In this document: positions 9,259-17,270 of the stretch, piece after piece
How positions within the stretch are numbered: the first letter of the stretch is position 1
Layout: the number at the start of each line of letters is the position of its first letter
Assembly: GCF_023822045.1 (NCBI RefSeq)
Contig: NZ_CP084712.1
Location: 4,213,001-4,277,000, forward strand
DNA from: Sphingopyxis sp. USTB-05
Lineage (GTDB): Bacteria > Pseudomonadota > Alphaproteobacteria > Sphingomonadales > Sphingomonadaceae
Direction: 5' to 3'
Length of the DNA: 64,000 nt
The notes under the pieces: model-generated
What the model was told of the DNA's origin: nothing
What the model saw: only the letters and a program-made list of their open reading frames with translations
The model's database searches: none
Position numbers and translations under genes: made by a program

Positions 9259-9756
9259 ATGCTCTATTCCAACCCCGTGCAAGGCGACCCTGACAACTAC
9301 ATAAGCCTGCTGTCTGCCGCGCAGATCGAAACGTTGCGGCATGTTTACGAGCACAAAAATTCCAAGCAGATCGCCAGGCTGATGAACGTCTCGCCACACA
9401 CCGTCGATGAGCGGGTGCGGCGGGTGTTAAAGAAACTTAATGTTTCCAACAGAATAGAGGCTGCGCGTATCCTGGCGGTTAACGGTGTCTTCGACCATGT
9501 TACCCCTTATCAGCCTTTGACATATCAATTGATCGACCTTGGCGACGTTTCTCCGTCCGACGATGCGGATCCGGGGCGCAGTTCGTTTCGGCGATTTTTC
9601 GATATAGGTTCGCCATTTCCTACCGCGTCCCAGCCGGCCAACCGGCACGGGTTGATGGAAAGGATTATCTGGCCGATTTTGATCGCATTTGCGACAATCC
9701 TGGCCTTCTCCGCCCTCTATTCGATCCTTGTCGGGCTCGGTCGTGTTCTGACTTGA
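9259..9756 (+). CDS. LuxR-type HTH protein with C-terminal membrane anchor
   Basis: The roughly 165-residue protein has a GerE/LuxR helix-turn-helix near the N-terminus (LSAAQIETLRHVYEHKNSKQIA, then VSPHTVDERVRRVLKKLNVSNRIEAARIL). A single hydrophobic helix near the C-terminus (WPILIAFATILAFSALYSIL) follows. There is no receiver or autoinducer domain. An ATG directly follows a GTG (9256), and either could be the start. A DNA-binding domain tethered to the inner membrane suggests a sensor of membrane state or a protein that is released by proteolysis. It opens a cluster of four small genes, and I recognise no named homologue. Confidence 0.72.
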   Translation: MLYSNPVQGDPDNYISLLSAAQIETLRHVYEHKNSKQIARLMNVSPHTVDERVRRVLKKLNVSNRIEAARILAVNGVFDHVTPYQPLTYQLIDLGDVSPSDDADPGRSSFRRFFDIGSPFPTASQPANRHGLMERIIWPILIAFATILAFSALYSILVGLGRVLT

Positions 9757-9814
9757 TGCTCGAACGAATGCTGCGGGGGGGAACCGGTAGCATTCTTTTT
9801 CAAGGAAAAAGAAG

Positions 9815-10186
9815 ATGCTGAATCAACGAGTTTCTGCAGCGAAGAAGATCGCTTCCGACCTGCACCACGCCGAAGACGCTATCGACGAAGCGATGATCCG
9901 TATCGCCCAGCTTGCCGCGACGCTGCCCACGGCGCGCCGCGAAACCAACATGTCGGCGATCGTCGGGCAGGAAGCGATGGCAAAGGTCGCGCATGCACTG
10001 GCGGCCGCCGGTGAAGTCCGGCAGCTCTTGACCGACGCGCATCTGGCACTGACGGTGACCCAGAAGGAAGTCGGCCTGGGCACGCGCATGTTCGGTGCGG
10101 GCGTCAAGCCGGCTGCCAAGCTGGTCGATGAAGGCAGCAACGATCGCTCGGGCGACGGGGCCACTACGTTCGCGAAGGCCGGTTGA
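9815..10186 (+). CDS. Small helical hypothetical protein
   Basis: The 123-residue protein follows a good ribosome site (AAGGAAAAAGAAG). It is almost entirely predicted alpha-helix with heptad-like Ala/Leu spacing between residues 5 and 90 and a polar glycine-rich tail. There is no signal peptide, cysteine or enzyme motif. It sits between the membrane-anchored HTH gene and a small membrane protein in the same direction, which suggests a shared operon. The function is not recognised; a helical-bundle partner or adaptor is conceivable but unproven. Confidence 0.6.
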   Translation: MLNQRVSAAKKIASDLHHAEDAIDEAMIRIAQLAATLPTARRETNMSAIVGQEAMAKVAHALAAAGEVRQLLTDAHLALTVTQKEVGLGTRMFGAGVKPAAKLVDEGSNDRSGDGATTFAKAG

Positions 10187-10211
10187 TCCGCAAGAAAGGC
10201 TGACAGCCACA

Positions 10212-10625
10212 ATGTGGTCCGTCGCGATCTATTATGCTGTTCTGCTCATTACGGTGGCCGTCGCGATCCAACGCGGCGGGCCGCTCGAACGCTGGGCAGC
10301 TTATACAGCGTTGATCGCCTCGGTTCTCACCAGTGCCGTGACGCCTTTCCCCACCTGGAACGATATTGAACTGAATATCTTCATCATAGACGTGCTGGTT
10401 CTGCTGAGCTTCTGGTTCATCGCCATGAGGACTCACAGTTTCTGGCCTTACTGGATCACCGGATGGCAGCTGATCGCCATCTTCGGTCACATCCAGAAAT
10501 ATATGTTCTCGGAGATATTGGCGCGACCCTATTCGCTCCTCTCGGTCTATATATCGTACCCGATCCTGTTGCTCATCATCTATGCATCGGGATCTCACGG
10601 TCGGCGGAACGACGTCACGGTCTGA
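10212..10625 (+). CDS. Small four-helix integral membrane protein
   Basis: The 137-residue protein begins at ATG 10212 (MWSVAIYYAVLLITVAVA). The longer in-frame extension upstream overlaps the preceding gene and lacks membrane character. Four hydrophobic helices are visible: residues 2-18, about 28-45, about 53-75 and about 100-128. Several Trp and Tyr residues lie at the likely interface. It lies 25 bp after the helical protein gene, and its stop overlaps a possible start of the next gene (TGATG at 10623-10627). The function is unknown. Confidence 0.6.
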   Translation: MWSVAIYYAVLLITVAVAIQRGGPLERWAAYTALIASVLTSAVTPFPTWNDIELNIFIIDVLVLLSFWFIAMRTHSFWPYWITGWQLIAIFGHIQKYMFSEILARPYSLLSVYISYPILLLIIYASGSHGRRNDVTV

Positions 10626-10651
10626 TGTGGCTGCCCAAAGGGCATCTTCAC

Positions 10652-11146
10652 ATGCAGCAATTTTCGAACCAAGAAATTGCCGAACTGAAATCACGGGTCG
10701 ACCAGATCCATCAGCTGCTTGCAGGTCGCGGCGAGGAATCGCCGGCGGCCATGCGCGTCGTCGACGCTGCCGGAACGCCGCTCAAGGCGGGCCTGCTCGA
10801 CCAGTTGTCGTTCAGTATCCAGATTCGGCGCATCCGCCGTAGCCATTTCGGCACCACCGAAATGTCCGGTCCCGTCTGGGACATGATGCTCGACCTGATG
10901 CTGGCGGGCGCACACGGCCGCGTGCTCAGCGCCAGCGACCTTGCAACCGGTGCGGGCGTTCCGTTGTCGTCGGGCTTGCGCATGATCAGCGCGCTCGATC
11001 GGCTGGGGCTCGTACATCGCTCGATCGACGAGCGCGATCGGCGGCGTACCATCGTTCGGCTGACTGACATTGGGACCGAGCGGATGGCGAGCTATTTCGA
11101 GAAAATCGGCGCCGCCTGGCAGGATGGGCAGACGCTGGCGGCTTGA
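10652..11146 (+). CDS. Winged-helix (MarR-like) regulatory protein
   Basis: The roughly 164-residue protein starts at MQQFSNQEIAELKSRVDQIH; an alternative ATG at 10625 overlaps the preceding stop and would add nine residues. Residues 1-25 look like a short coiled coil. The C-terminal half carries a winged-helix pattern (RVLSASDLATGAGVPLSSGL, LDRLGLVHRSIDERDRRRTI, VRLTDIGTERM) that strongly resembles MarR-family DNA-binding domains. The usual MarR dimerisation helices are shortened. It closes the four-gene cluster and converges on fliA. Its target is unknown; the flagellar locus next door is a candidate only by position. Confidence 0.65.
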   Translation: MQQFSNQEIAELKSRVDQIHQLLAGRGEESPAAMRVVDAAGTPLKAGLLDQLSFSIQIRRIRRSHFGTTEMSGPVWDMMLDLMLAGAHGRVLSASDLATGAGVPLSSGLRMISALDRLGLVHRSIDERDRRRTIVRLTDIGTERMASYFEKIGAAWQDGQTLAA

Positions 11147-11158
11147 TCCCCCCTTGAT

Positions 11159-11195
11159 CGGGTGCGGGGCCGACTGGTCGCGCGCACCGCACCCG
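11159..11195. terminator. Possible terminator between convergent winged-helix gene and fliA
   Basis: A 9-bp perfect stem (CGGGTGCGG / CCGCACCCG) with a 19-base loop lies between two convergent genes. Neither side has a good T-run, so the assignment rests on position and symmetry. Confidence 0.4.
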
Positions 11196-11202
11196 GTCGC
11201 CC

Positions 11203-11949
11203 TTATTCGGTCATTTCCTTTATCATGCGGTCGACTTTGATCATCGCCTCGCGCTTGATCTGGCAGATCCGCGCGGCGCTGACGTCGAGCGTCAGTCCGA
11301 TCTCATGCAGGTTGAGTTCTTCGAAGAAATAGAGCTGGAGCACCATTTGCTCACGTTCGGAGAGTCGGCCGACACATTGGCGCAGCGCGCCCATCAGATC
11401 CTCCTGCTCGCACCGCTCGTCCGCGCTGTCATCCTCGTCGGCCGCCAGGAAGGCGCCGATGTCCGTGAGTTCGTCGAGCGAGGTCGAGCGGCCGTGCGTC
11501 GCATTGCGTTCGAGCGCAAAATAATCTTCCGCCGACATGTCGAACGCGACCGCCATTTCGGCAGGGGTCGGCGTCCGCATCAACTGCTGTTCGAGCGTGG
11601 CGCGCATTGCGTGGATGCGCTTTGCCGCGACCATCGCCGAACGGCCAACATCGGCCTCCCGGCGCAGTTGGTCGATCATCGCGCCGCGTATGCGGGTCGT
11701 TGCATAGGTAGCAAAGGCGAAACCGCGTTCCTCATAGTTGCGGCTGGCCTCGATCAGCGCGATCAGACCTGTCTGGATCAGGTCGTCGAGCTCGCTCGTC
11801 CGCGATACGCGCGAAAACACCTGCCAGGCGATCTTGCGGACCAGCGGCGAATATTCCTCGACCAGTGCCTCGACGCTTTCGCCATAGCCGCGCGCACGCG
11901 ACGTCCGGCCGGTGGCCCCGGCAAACTGCTCGGCGGGCTCAATTCTCAT
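11203..11949 (-). CDS. fliA: Flagellar sigma factor 28
   Basis: The 248-residue sigma factor directs RNA polymerase to late flagellar promoters. The start MRIEPAEQF at 11949 overlaps the flhA end by 11 bp; longer in-frame extensions run inside flhA. Region 2 (LVEEYSPLVRKIAWQVF, DDLIQTGLIALIEA, ATYATTRIRGAMIDQLR), region 3 and region 4 (LSEREQMVLQLYFFEELNLHEIG, then VSAARICQIKREAM) are all in order. Promoters matching sigma-28 spacing are found before fliC, fliD, flgM and motA. The anti-sigma partner FlgM is encoded 3.3 kb away. It should be made from the sigma-54 promoter at 14921. Confidence 0.95.
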   Translation of the reverse strand: MRIEPAEQFAGATGRTSRARGYGESVEALVEEYSPLVRKIAWQVFSRVSRTSELDDLIQTGLIALIEASRNYEERGFAFATYATTRIRGAMIDQLRREADVGRSAMVAAKRIHAMRATLEQQLMRTPTPAEMAVAFDMSAEDYFALERNATHGRSTSLDELTDIGAFLAADEDDSADERCEQEDLMGALRQCVGRLSEREQMVLQLYFFEELNLHEIGLTLDVSAARICQIKREAMIKVDRMIKEMTE

Positions 11950-14062
11950 GCGGTTGGTCCTCCATGTGGGCGTCGGGCCCGGACGCGAGGCGGGGCACTT
12001 CGGCGCCGATCGTCGCGACGATTTCGGTCTGCTTGGTCGCTGGAATCTCGAGGTAGGAGATGACGGCGACGTCGGGGAAAGTGGCGCGCACAAGGCGCGA
12101 AAGGGCGGAGCGGCAAATCGGCGAGGCGACGAGCGCGAAGCTGCGCGTCTGGAGCAGAAGCGGTTCGACCGCTTGTCCGACCTGTTCGATGATCGTCATC
12201 GCCATGCCATGTTCGAAGGGCCATTCGGCCGCGGGGTTGGCGCGCACCGCCTGGTTCAGCAGCACCTCCACCTCGGGGCTGAAGGTGACCACGGGAAGCG
12301 GCATCCGGCTCGGCACGATCGTCTGCACGATCAGCGCGCCGATGCGTTGGCGCACCGCTTCGATGAGGTCGATCTCGCTCAGTTGCTGGGGCGACAGCGC
12401 CACCATCGCCTCGGCGATCTTGCGGAAATCGCGCAGTGGCACCCGCTCGACGAGCAGCGATTTGCAGAGGCTCGCGACGCGCGGCAGCGAATAGCCTTGT
12501 GGGCTGAGATTCTGTGCGAGCTGCGGATAATGTGTCTTCAGATTTTCGATCAGCGCCTGCGCGTCGTCGATGCCGAACAGTTCGGCGGCCGAACCGACGA
12601 TGCTGTTGTTGAGGTGCGTAGCGACGACGGTCGCCGGATCGACAACGGTATAGCCCGCCGCGATCGCGTCATTCTGCATCGCTTTCGGAATCCACAGCGC
12701 GTCGAGGCCGAAGGTCGGATCCTTGCACGGACGCCCTGCAACCTTGGTGACAAGATCGCCTGAATCGAGCGCGAGCATTTCGTTCGGGAAGACCTCGTCC
12801 TCGCCCACGATCACACCAGCTACCGAGATGCGATAGACGTTGCCGGGCAGCGACAGGTCATCGGTGACCTTCACCGGCGGCACGACAAAGCCGAGTTCCT
12901 TCGACAACTGGCGGCGGATGCCAGTGATACGCGTCATCAGCGGCGAACCCTTGCGTTCGTCGACGAGGGTAACGAGCGCATAGCCGATCTCGAGCTGGCA
13001 CGCGCTCGCGTCGCTGACGTCGGCCCATTCGATATGCGACGGATCGGGTGCCGGGGCGACGGGTTCGGGCAGGTCGGCGACCGCTGCGGCGCTGCGGCGC
13101 AACTGCCAGCCGATGCCAAAGGAGAGCGCCGCGGCGGGCAGAATCAGCATCTGCGGCATCGAGGGGACCAGGCCGAGGATGAAGAGGATGCCGCCAACCG
13201 CCATCCACACCGTCGGCGAGGCGAACTGGCTGCTGATCTGACCGCTAAGGTCGAACGGCGAGGCGACCCGGGTGACGATCGCGGCGGCGGCGATCGAGAG
13301 GAGAAGCGCCGGGATCTGCGCGACGAGTGCGTCGCCGATCGCGAGCGTGACATAGTTGCTACCCGCGTCGGAAAAGCTGAGGCCGTGGCTGAAGATACCG
13401 AGGATCAGCCCGCCGACGATATTGACGAACAGGATCAGCAGGCCCGCGATCGCGTCGCCCTTCACGAATTTCGAGGCACCATCCATCGATCCGTAGAAAT
13501 CGGCTTCGGTCGCCACTTCGACGCGGCGCGCCTTCGCTTCTTCGGGGCTGAGCAGCCCGGCGTTGAGGTCGGCGTCGATCGCCATCTGCTTGCCCGGCAA
13601 GGCGTCGAGGGTGAAGCGCGCCGACACTTCGGACACGCGCCCCGCACCCTTGGTGATGACGACCATGTTGATGATCATCAGCACGAAAAAGACAAACAGG
13701 CCGACGACATAGTCGCCGCCGATCAGGACCTGCCCGAACGCCTCGATGACATGGCCGGCGGCGGCGGTGCCCTCGTGCCCGTGGACGAGCACGACGCGCG
13801 TCGAGGCGACGTTGAGCGCGAGGCGGAACAGCGTTGCGAGCAGCAGGACGGTCGGGAAGGACGAAAAGTCGAGCGGCTTGGCGGCCGACAAAGCGACCAT
13901 CAGGATCGCAAGGCTGATCATGATATTGGCGACGAAGCTGATGTCGAGGATCAGCGGCGAAACCGGGATCACCATCAAGCCGACGAGGATCAACATCCCA
14001 ACGGGGAGCGCGGCGGCGCCGGCCATGCGGCCCATGTTGCCGAGGCTGAAGTTGTCGGTCAT
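11939..14062 (-). CDS. flhA: Flagellar type III export gate protein FlhA
   Basis: The 707-residue protein has about eight N-terminal membrane helices (for example PVGMLILVGLMVIPVSPLILDI) forming the proton-driven part of the export gate. The conserved cytoplasmic FHIPEP-loop region includes RVSEVSARFTLDALPGKQMAIDADLNAG. A large C-terminal cytoplasmic domain docks chaperone-substrate complexes. The length is normal for the family. It sits in an operon between the transglycosylase gene (ATGA overlap) and fliA (11-bp overlap). Confidence 0.97.
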   Translation of the reverse strand: MTDNFSLGNMGRMAGAAALPVGMLILVGLMVIPVSPLILDISFVANIMISLAILMVALSAAKPLDFSSFPTVLLLATLFRLALNVASTRVVLVHGHEGTAAAGHVIEAFGQVLIGGDYVVGLFVFFVLMIINMVVITKGAGRVSEVSARFTLDALPGKQMAIDADLNAGLLSPEEAKARRVEVATEADFYGSMDGASKFVKGDAIAGLLILFVNIVGGLILGIFSHGLSFSDAGSNYVTLAIGDALVAQIPALLLSIAAAAIVTRVASPFDLSGQISSQFASPTVWMAVGGILFILGLVPSMPQMLILPAAALSFGIGWQLRRSAAAVADLPEPVAPAPDPSHIEWADVSDASACQLEIGYALVTLVDERKGSPLMTRITGIRRQLSKELGFVVPPVKVTDDLSLPGNVYRISVAGVIVGEDEVFPNEMLALDSGDLVTKVAGRPCKDPTFGLDALWIPKAMQNDAIAAGYTVVDPATVVATHLNNSIVGSAAELFGIDDAQALIENLKTHYPQLAQNLSPQGYSLPRVASLCKSLLVERVPLRDFRKIAEAMVALSPQQLSEIDLIEAVRQRIGALIVQTIVPSRMPLPVVTFSPEVEVLLNQAVRANPAAEWPFEHGMAMTIIEQVGQAVEPLLLQTRSFALVASPICRSALSRLVRATFPDVAVISYLEIPATKQTEIVATIGAEVPRLASGPDAHMEDQPHEN

Positions 14063-14886
14063 GCCGCGCCTCCCGAAAGCGACGCGAGCCGCCGATAGGC
14101 ATCGGCGGCAAAGCCCATCGAGAGCTTCTTGGGCATAGGCTGGATATCCATCATCTGCAGGGGCGGTCTTCCGCCGTTTGCGCCCGCGAGGCCCGCCGAA
14201 CTGCTCGCCTGCGCGTGCCAGCCCGATGGGGCGAAGGGCTTCATATTTTCGATCTTGCCGCCGTCTTCGAGTTTCACGCGAAAGCGCTCGCGGATCTCGG
14301 CAAGACTGCGCATGCTGCCGTCCGGGGCGTAAAAGACCGACCGGTTTGCGGCCGCCGCCTCGGGCATCATCGATGCGCCGGGCTGGTCGGGATTGGTTTC
14401 GAGTGCCGTCAGGAATTTGGCGGCGCCGCCGCTTCCTAGGAAATGCGCGAGATAGAGGTCGACCGGTTCGGCGGCGCGGCCGATGCGGCTTTCAAGATAG
14501 TCGCGATTGTCGCCGGTCAGCGCGGCGGCCATGCTTGACGATGCCGTCGGATCGTCGCGCAGGTCGAGGATTTGCTGGCGGAGCACCGGATCGGCAACGG
14601 TCAGCCGGCCCGACGCGTCGCGGCCGATGGCATCGGCGGCCCAGGCAAGCCCGTGGTTCGCGCCATGGCGGTCGAGCGTCGCGAGCCACGTTTGTTTGGT
14701 GAACTGATACAGGCCGCGCGCCGAAGAGGTCGGTGCCTTCGCGGTCGGATTATAGCCGCTCTCGACGCGCGCAACGTCGAACAGATAATCGAAATCGATC
14801 CCCGTGCGCGCCGACGCGCTCTGCACCGCATCCATGACGGGTGCGGCGATGCGCGTCGCTGCATTGGGATTGTTGATTGCGTTCAT
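14059..14886 (-). CDS. Flagellar-locus lytic transglycosylase (SLT domain)
   Basis: The 275-residue protein contains a soluble-lytic-transglycosylase fold. The catalytic Glu lies in FDYLFDVARVESGYNPTAKA, followed by SSARGLYQFTKQTWL and later YLAHFLGSGGAAKFL. It should cut peptidoglycan to let the rod through. FlgJ in this locus (21740) has only the rod-cap domain, so this protein probably supplies the missing muramidase activity. ATG 14886 is preceded by a sigma-54 promoter 35 bp upstream; an in-frame extension to 14928 would start upstream of the likely transcription start. No clear signal peptide is visible, so export may go through the flagellar apparatus. Confidence 0.88.
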   Translation of the reverse strand: MNAINNPNAATRIAAPVMDAVQSASARTGIDFDYLFDVARVESGYNPTAKAPTSSARGLYQFTKQTWLATLDRHGANHGLAWAADAIGRDASGRLTVADPVLRQQILDLRDDPTASSSMAAALTGDNRDYLESRIGRAAEPVDLYLAHFLGSGGAAKFLTALETNPDQPGASMMPEAAAANRSVFYAPDGSMRSLAEIRERFRVKLEDGGKIENMKPFAPSGWHAQASSSAGLAGANGGRPPLQMMDIQPMPKKLSMGFAADAYRRLASLSGGAA

Positions 14887-14920
14887 GGTTCTTGGTTCCG
14901 CTTGTTCGGCAGAACCAAAA

Positions 14921-14935
14921 GCAATCATCGTGCCA
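14921..14935 (-). promoter_or_regulatory. Sigma-54 promoter of transglycosylase-flhA-fliA
   Basis: The minus strand reads TGGCACGATGATTGC, with the GG and GC elements exactly 10 bases apart, matching the sigma-54 consensus TGGCACg-N4-TTGC. The gene starts 35 bp downstream. Confidence 0.85.
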
Positions 14936-14967
14936 TTTCGTCGAAACGGCAGTTAATTAACATATTA

Positions 14968-15276
14968 TCAGTAGCTTAAAGCCGCTCCGCGCGGACGGGT
15001 GCCGCGGATCTCGTGACTCTTGTCAATCCTCTGACGCGTCCAGTTCTTCAGGATGTTGACGCGCATCGCGGCGGCCTCAAGCTGATTGAGCGTCTGGCCC
15101 ATCAGTGCCCGCGCGCGATGTTCACTCCCCGCGGGAATCGTGACGCCGCGGAACAGGATTACCGCGGTCGCGAGCTCTTCGGTGGCGGCGATAATCGCTC
15201 CAGCATCGTGCCCGTCCAGTGCGCCGACCAGATCGTTGAGCCGCGATTGCAGGTCTTCCATCTGTGCCTGCATCAT
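14968..15276 (-). CDS. Probable FlgN-like export chaperone
   Basis: The 102-residue, mostly helical protein starts with MMQAQMEDLQSRLNDLVGAL and has charged helices through residue 85. It overlaps the end of flgM by 4 bp. That is where flgN normally lies, and the size and helical character fit this chaperone of the hook-associated proteins FlgK and FlgL. I see no decisive sequence motif, so the call rests on position, length and predicted structure. It would be cotranscribed with flgM. Confidence 0.55.
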   Translation of the reverse strand: MMQAQMEDLQSRLNDLVGALDGHDAGAIIAATEELATAVILFRGVTIPAGSEHRARALMGQTLNQLEAAAMRVNILKNWTRQRIDKSHEIRGTRPRGAALSY

Positions 15277-15572
15277 TCGCCCCCGCGGCCGTGGAAGTCT
15301 ATCATTGCACTCGCGATGATCGCAGGATGCACGCCATAGCTGCCGTTCGCGATCGCGGTACGCAGCGATGCGACGCGCGCGACGTCGACCGGCGGTGCCT
15401 GGTCGGCGAGGCTGCTCGCAAGGCGGGTCAAGCGTGCGGTTGGCAGATTGTCCTGCACCGGCTGGAGCTGCGCCGGCGCGCGCATCGCGGTCGTCGCTTC
15501 ACTGGCGACCCTGCGCAGCGGGCCGGCACGGCCGATGCCACCGACTGGTCCGATCTTGCTGTCACCCGACAT
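15273..15572 (-). CDS. flgM: Anti-sigma-28 factor FlgM
   Basis: The 99-residue protein holds FliA inactive until it is exported through the completed hook-basal body. The C-terminal sigma-binding segment is clear: VDVARVASLRTAIANGSYGV, then HPAIIASAMI. The start MSGDSKIG at 15572 has an excellent GGAGG site five bases upstream; an ATG at 15584 has none. A sigma-28 promoter lies at 15626-15652, so flgM is under FliA feedback control. The N-terminal 45 residues are low-complexity and probably disordered, as usual for FlgM. Confidence 0.9.
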   Translation of the reverse strand: MSGDSKIGPVGGIGRAGPLRRVASEATTAMRAPAQLQPVQDNLPTARLTRLASSLADQAPPVDVARVASLRTAIANGSYGVHPAIIASAMIDFHGRGGE

Positions 15573-15625
15573 AAAAGCCTCCATCCGATGCCGTCAGAAA
15601 AGTGACGACGCGGTTCACGAAGGCT

Positions 15626-15652
15626 TTAACGGATGGTGTACGCGGCGATTAA
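15626..15652 (-). promoter_or_regulatory. Sigma-28 promoter of flgM
   Basis: On the minus strand TTAA is followed by a 15-base spacer and TCCGTTAA. The spacing equals that before fliC, fliD and motA, and the -10 box differs from GCCGATAA at two positions. Confidence 0.65.
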
Positions 15653-15660
15653 GGCGACCC

Positions 15661-15716
15661 GTCGCAAAAAAACAAAAGAAAGGCCCGGCGCCGTCGGAAA
15701 GCCGACAGCCCGGGCC
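15661..15716 (-). terminator. Intrinsic terminator after flgA
   Basis: A long two-tier hairpin (GGCCCGG / CCGGGCC outside, GTCGG / CCGAC inside) is followed on the minus strand by a T-rich tail with a run of seven T. This ends the flgA transcript before the flgM promoter. Confidence 0.8.
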
Positions 15717-15742
15717 AGTGGGTGGGTAGTGAGAGTTGGGAA

Positions 15743-16264
15743 TCAGTCGTCGAGGCGCGCGCGGCCGGGGCCGGTGACGGTCGCGCTGAGCGTCGATTTG
15801 GCGTCGCTCCCTCGCAGTGCGATCGTCTCGCCGACGCGGCCGTCCTGCGTTGCAATCGCGGCATAGCTGATCGAATAGCTTTCGGTTTCGATCGTGACGC
15901 GGACGTTGTCGCCGCGACGAATGACGGGGGCGCTCGCCGCGGGGCGGGCGAAGCTGGCGGCGACCGGTGAGGCATTGGCGGGGCCGGTCATCGGGACGCG
16001 CAGGCGCCAACCGAGCGAGGCGCAGCGGACGGCGAGCGTGTGGGCGTCGACCGCGGTGACCGACGCCTGTTCGGGGCAGCGTGCGAGCTTGATGCGCCGG
16101 TCGACGGGGGTCGCGTTGCGGCCCATCGCGTTTGCGACCATGTCGGTCAGCACGTCGATCGTCTGCCAATCCTCATTGCCCTGCTGTGCATGCGCCGCGA
16201 TTGGGGCGGCGAGCGACAGGGCGGCAGCGCATGCGGCAAAGCGCGCGAGAATGTTACGGGACAA
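15743..16264 (-). CDS. flgA: Flagellar P-ring assembly chaperone FlgA
   Basis: The 173-residue periplasmic protein helps FlgI assemble the P ring. The proposed start is TTG at 16264, giving a signal peptide (SRNILARFAACAAALSLAAPIAAHAQ). It is supported by an AAAGGAG site seven bases upstream; no suitable in-frame ATG exists. The C-terminal SAF-like domain (PVIRRGDNVRVTIETESYSI, then GRVGETIALR) is typical. It diverges from flgB and has its own sigma-54 promoter at 16305. Confidence 0.88.
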   Translation of the reverse strand: MSRNILARFAACAAALSLAAPIAAHAQQGNEDWQTIDVLTDMVANAMGRNATPVDRRIKLARCPEQASVTAVDAHTLAVRCASLGWRLRVPMTGPANASPVAASFARPAASAPVIRRGDNVRVTIETESYSISYAAIATQDGRVGETIALRGSDAKSTLSATVTGPGRARLDD

Positions 16265-16304
16265 GGTCCATCTCCTTTGGTCCAAAATGGTCGCCCGATA
16301 ATCT

Positions 16305-16319
16305 GCAGGAAGCGTGCCA
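16305..16319 (-). promoter_or_regulatory. Sigma-54 promoter of flgA
   Basis: The minus strand reads TGGCACGCTTCCTGC, with GG and GC exactly 10 bases apart. It is 41 bp upstream of the TTG start and divergent from the flgB promoter. Confidence 0.8.
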
Positions 16320-16440
16320 GTCGCGCTTTGGTGCGTCGTTCCACGGCGTGTCGCGCTGCCTCGTCAGATTTTTGACGAGCTTTTAGCGCGGCAAGGACCT
16401 TTCGAAGTTAAATATCTGAAAAACATGAATTATTATCTTT

Positions 16441-16455
16441 TGGCACGGCCATTGC
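16441..16455 (+). promoter_or_regulatory. Sigma-54 promoter of the flgB-flgL operon
   Basis: TGGCACGGCCATTGC matches the sigma-54 consensus in both elements with exact GG-N10-GC spacing. The flgB start is 65 bp downstream. An A/T-rich stretch just upstream contrasts with the GC-rich surroundings. Confidence 0.88.
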
Positions 16456-16520
16456 ATTATACCTTGGTGTTTTTCCGCGCGTCCGTGCCCAGCGGCCCGA
16501 GCCCCGGCGAAAGGAATTTG

Positions 16521-16862
16521 ATGATGGCATCCGAGAAACTCTTTGGCCTGCATGCGACGGCGCTGCAGTTGCGCAGTCAGCGCATGATGATGCTCGCGTC
16601 GAACATCGCGAACTCCGCGACCCCTGGTTACAAGGCGCGCGACATCGATTTCGCCAAGGCGCTCGACCTCGCGCAGCAAGGTACCTCGACCGAGGGTGCG
16701 ATCAGCTATCGCGTCCCGGTGCAGGCGTCGCTCGATGGAAACACCGTCGAAATGGCGACTGAGCAAACCGCCTATGCCGAAAATGCGCTCGCCTATCGCT
16801 CCAGCCTGTCGTTCCTCAGCGGCCGCATCAACACGCTTTCGCGCGCGATCAAGGGCGAATGA
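16521..16862 (+). CDS. flgB: Proximal rod protein FlgB
   Basis: The 113-residue rod subunit has the conserved N-terminal pattern LHATALQLRSQRMMMLASNIANSATPGYKARDIDFAKAL in broken form, with the ANxxTPGYKARD signature, and a helical C-terminus (YRSSLSFLSGRINTLSRAIKGE). Two adjacent ATGs (16521, 16524) follow an AAAGGA site. It is first in the flgBCDEFGHIJKL operon, overlapping flgC by 4 bp. Confidence 0.95.
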   Translation: MMASEKLFGLHATALQLRSQRMMMLASNIANSATPGYKARDIDFAKALDLAQQGTSTEGAISYRVPVQASLDGNTVEMATEQTAYAENALAYRSSLSFLSGRINTLSRAIKGE

Positions 16863-17269
16863 CGATGAACGGCAATTTCTCCGTCTTCGACATCAGTGGT
16901 CGCGCGATGTCGGCGCAGCTCGTCCGGCTGAACACCACGGCGTCGAACCTCGCCAACGCGGGGACGGTCGCGGGCAGCGAGGCAGGTGCCTTCCGCTCGC
17001 TCAAGCCCGTCTTTCGTACCGTGATGGACGATCATGGCCGCGCGACGGTCCAGATCGACCAGGTCACGACCTCGAAAATGGCGCCGTCGAAGCGCCACGA
17101 TCCGTCTAACCCACTCGCCGATGCCGACGGCAACGTCTGGGAAGCCGCGGTCGATAGCGCCGCCGAACTGGTCGAGATGGTCGAGACCGCGCGCCAGTAT
17201 CAAAACAATGTCCAGGTCCTCGAAACCGCGAAGGGCCTGATCAACGAAACCCTCAGGATGGGACAGTAA
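16859..17269 (+). CDS. flgC: Proximal rod protein FlgC
   Basis: The 136-residue protein has the rod-family N-terminus (DISGRAMSAQLVRLNTTASN, then LANAGT) and the FlgC-type C-terminus (DSAAELVEMVETARQYQNNV, then LETAKGLINETLRMGQ). It overlaps flgB at ATGA; a second ATG at 16865 is possible. Its role is rod assembly between the MS ring and the distal rod. Confidence 0.95.
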   Translation: MTMNGNFSVFDISGRAMSAQLVRLNTTASNLANAGTVAGSEAGAFRSLKPVFRTVMDDHGRATVQIDQVTTSKMAPSKRHDPSNPLADADGNVWEAAVDSAAELVEMVETARQYQNNVQVLETAKGLINETLRMGQ

Positions 17270-17270
17270 A

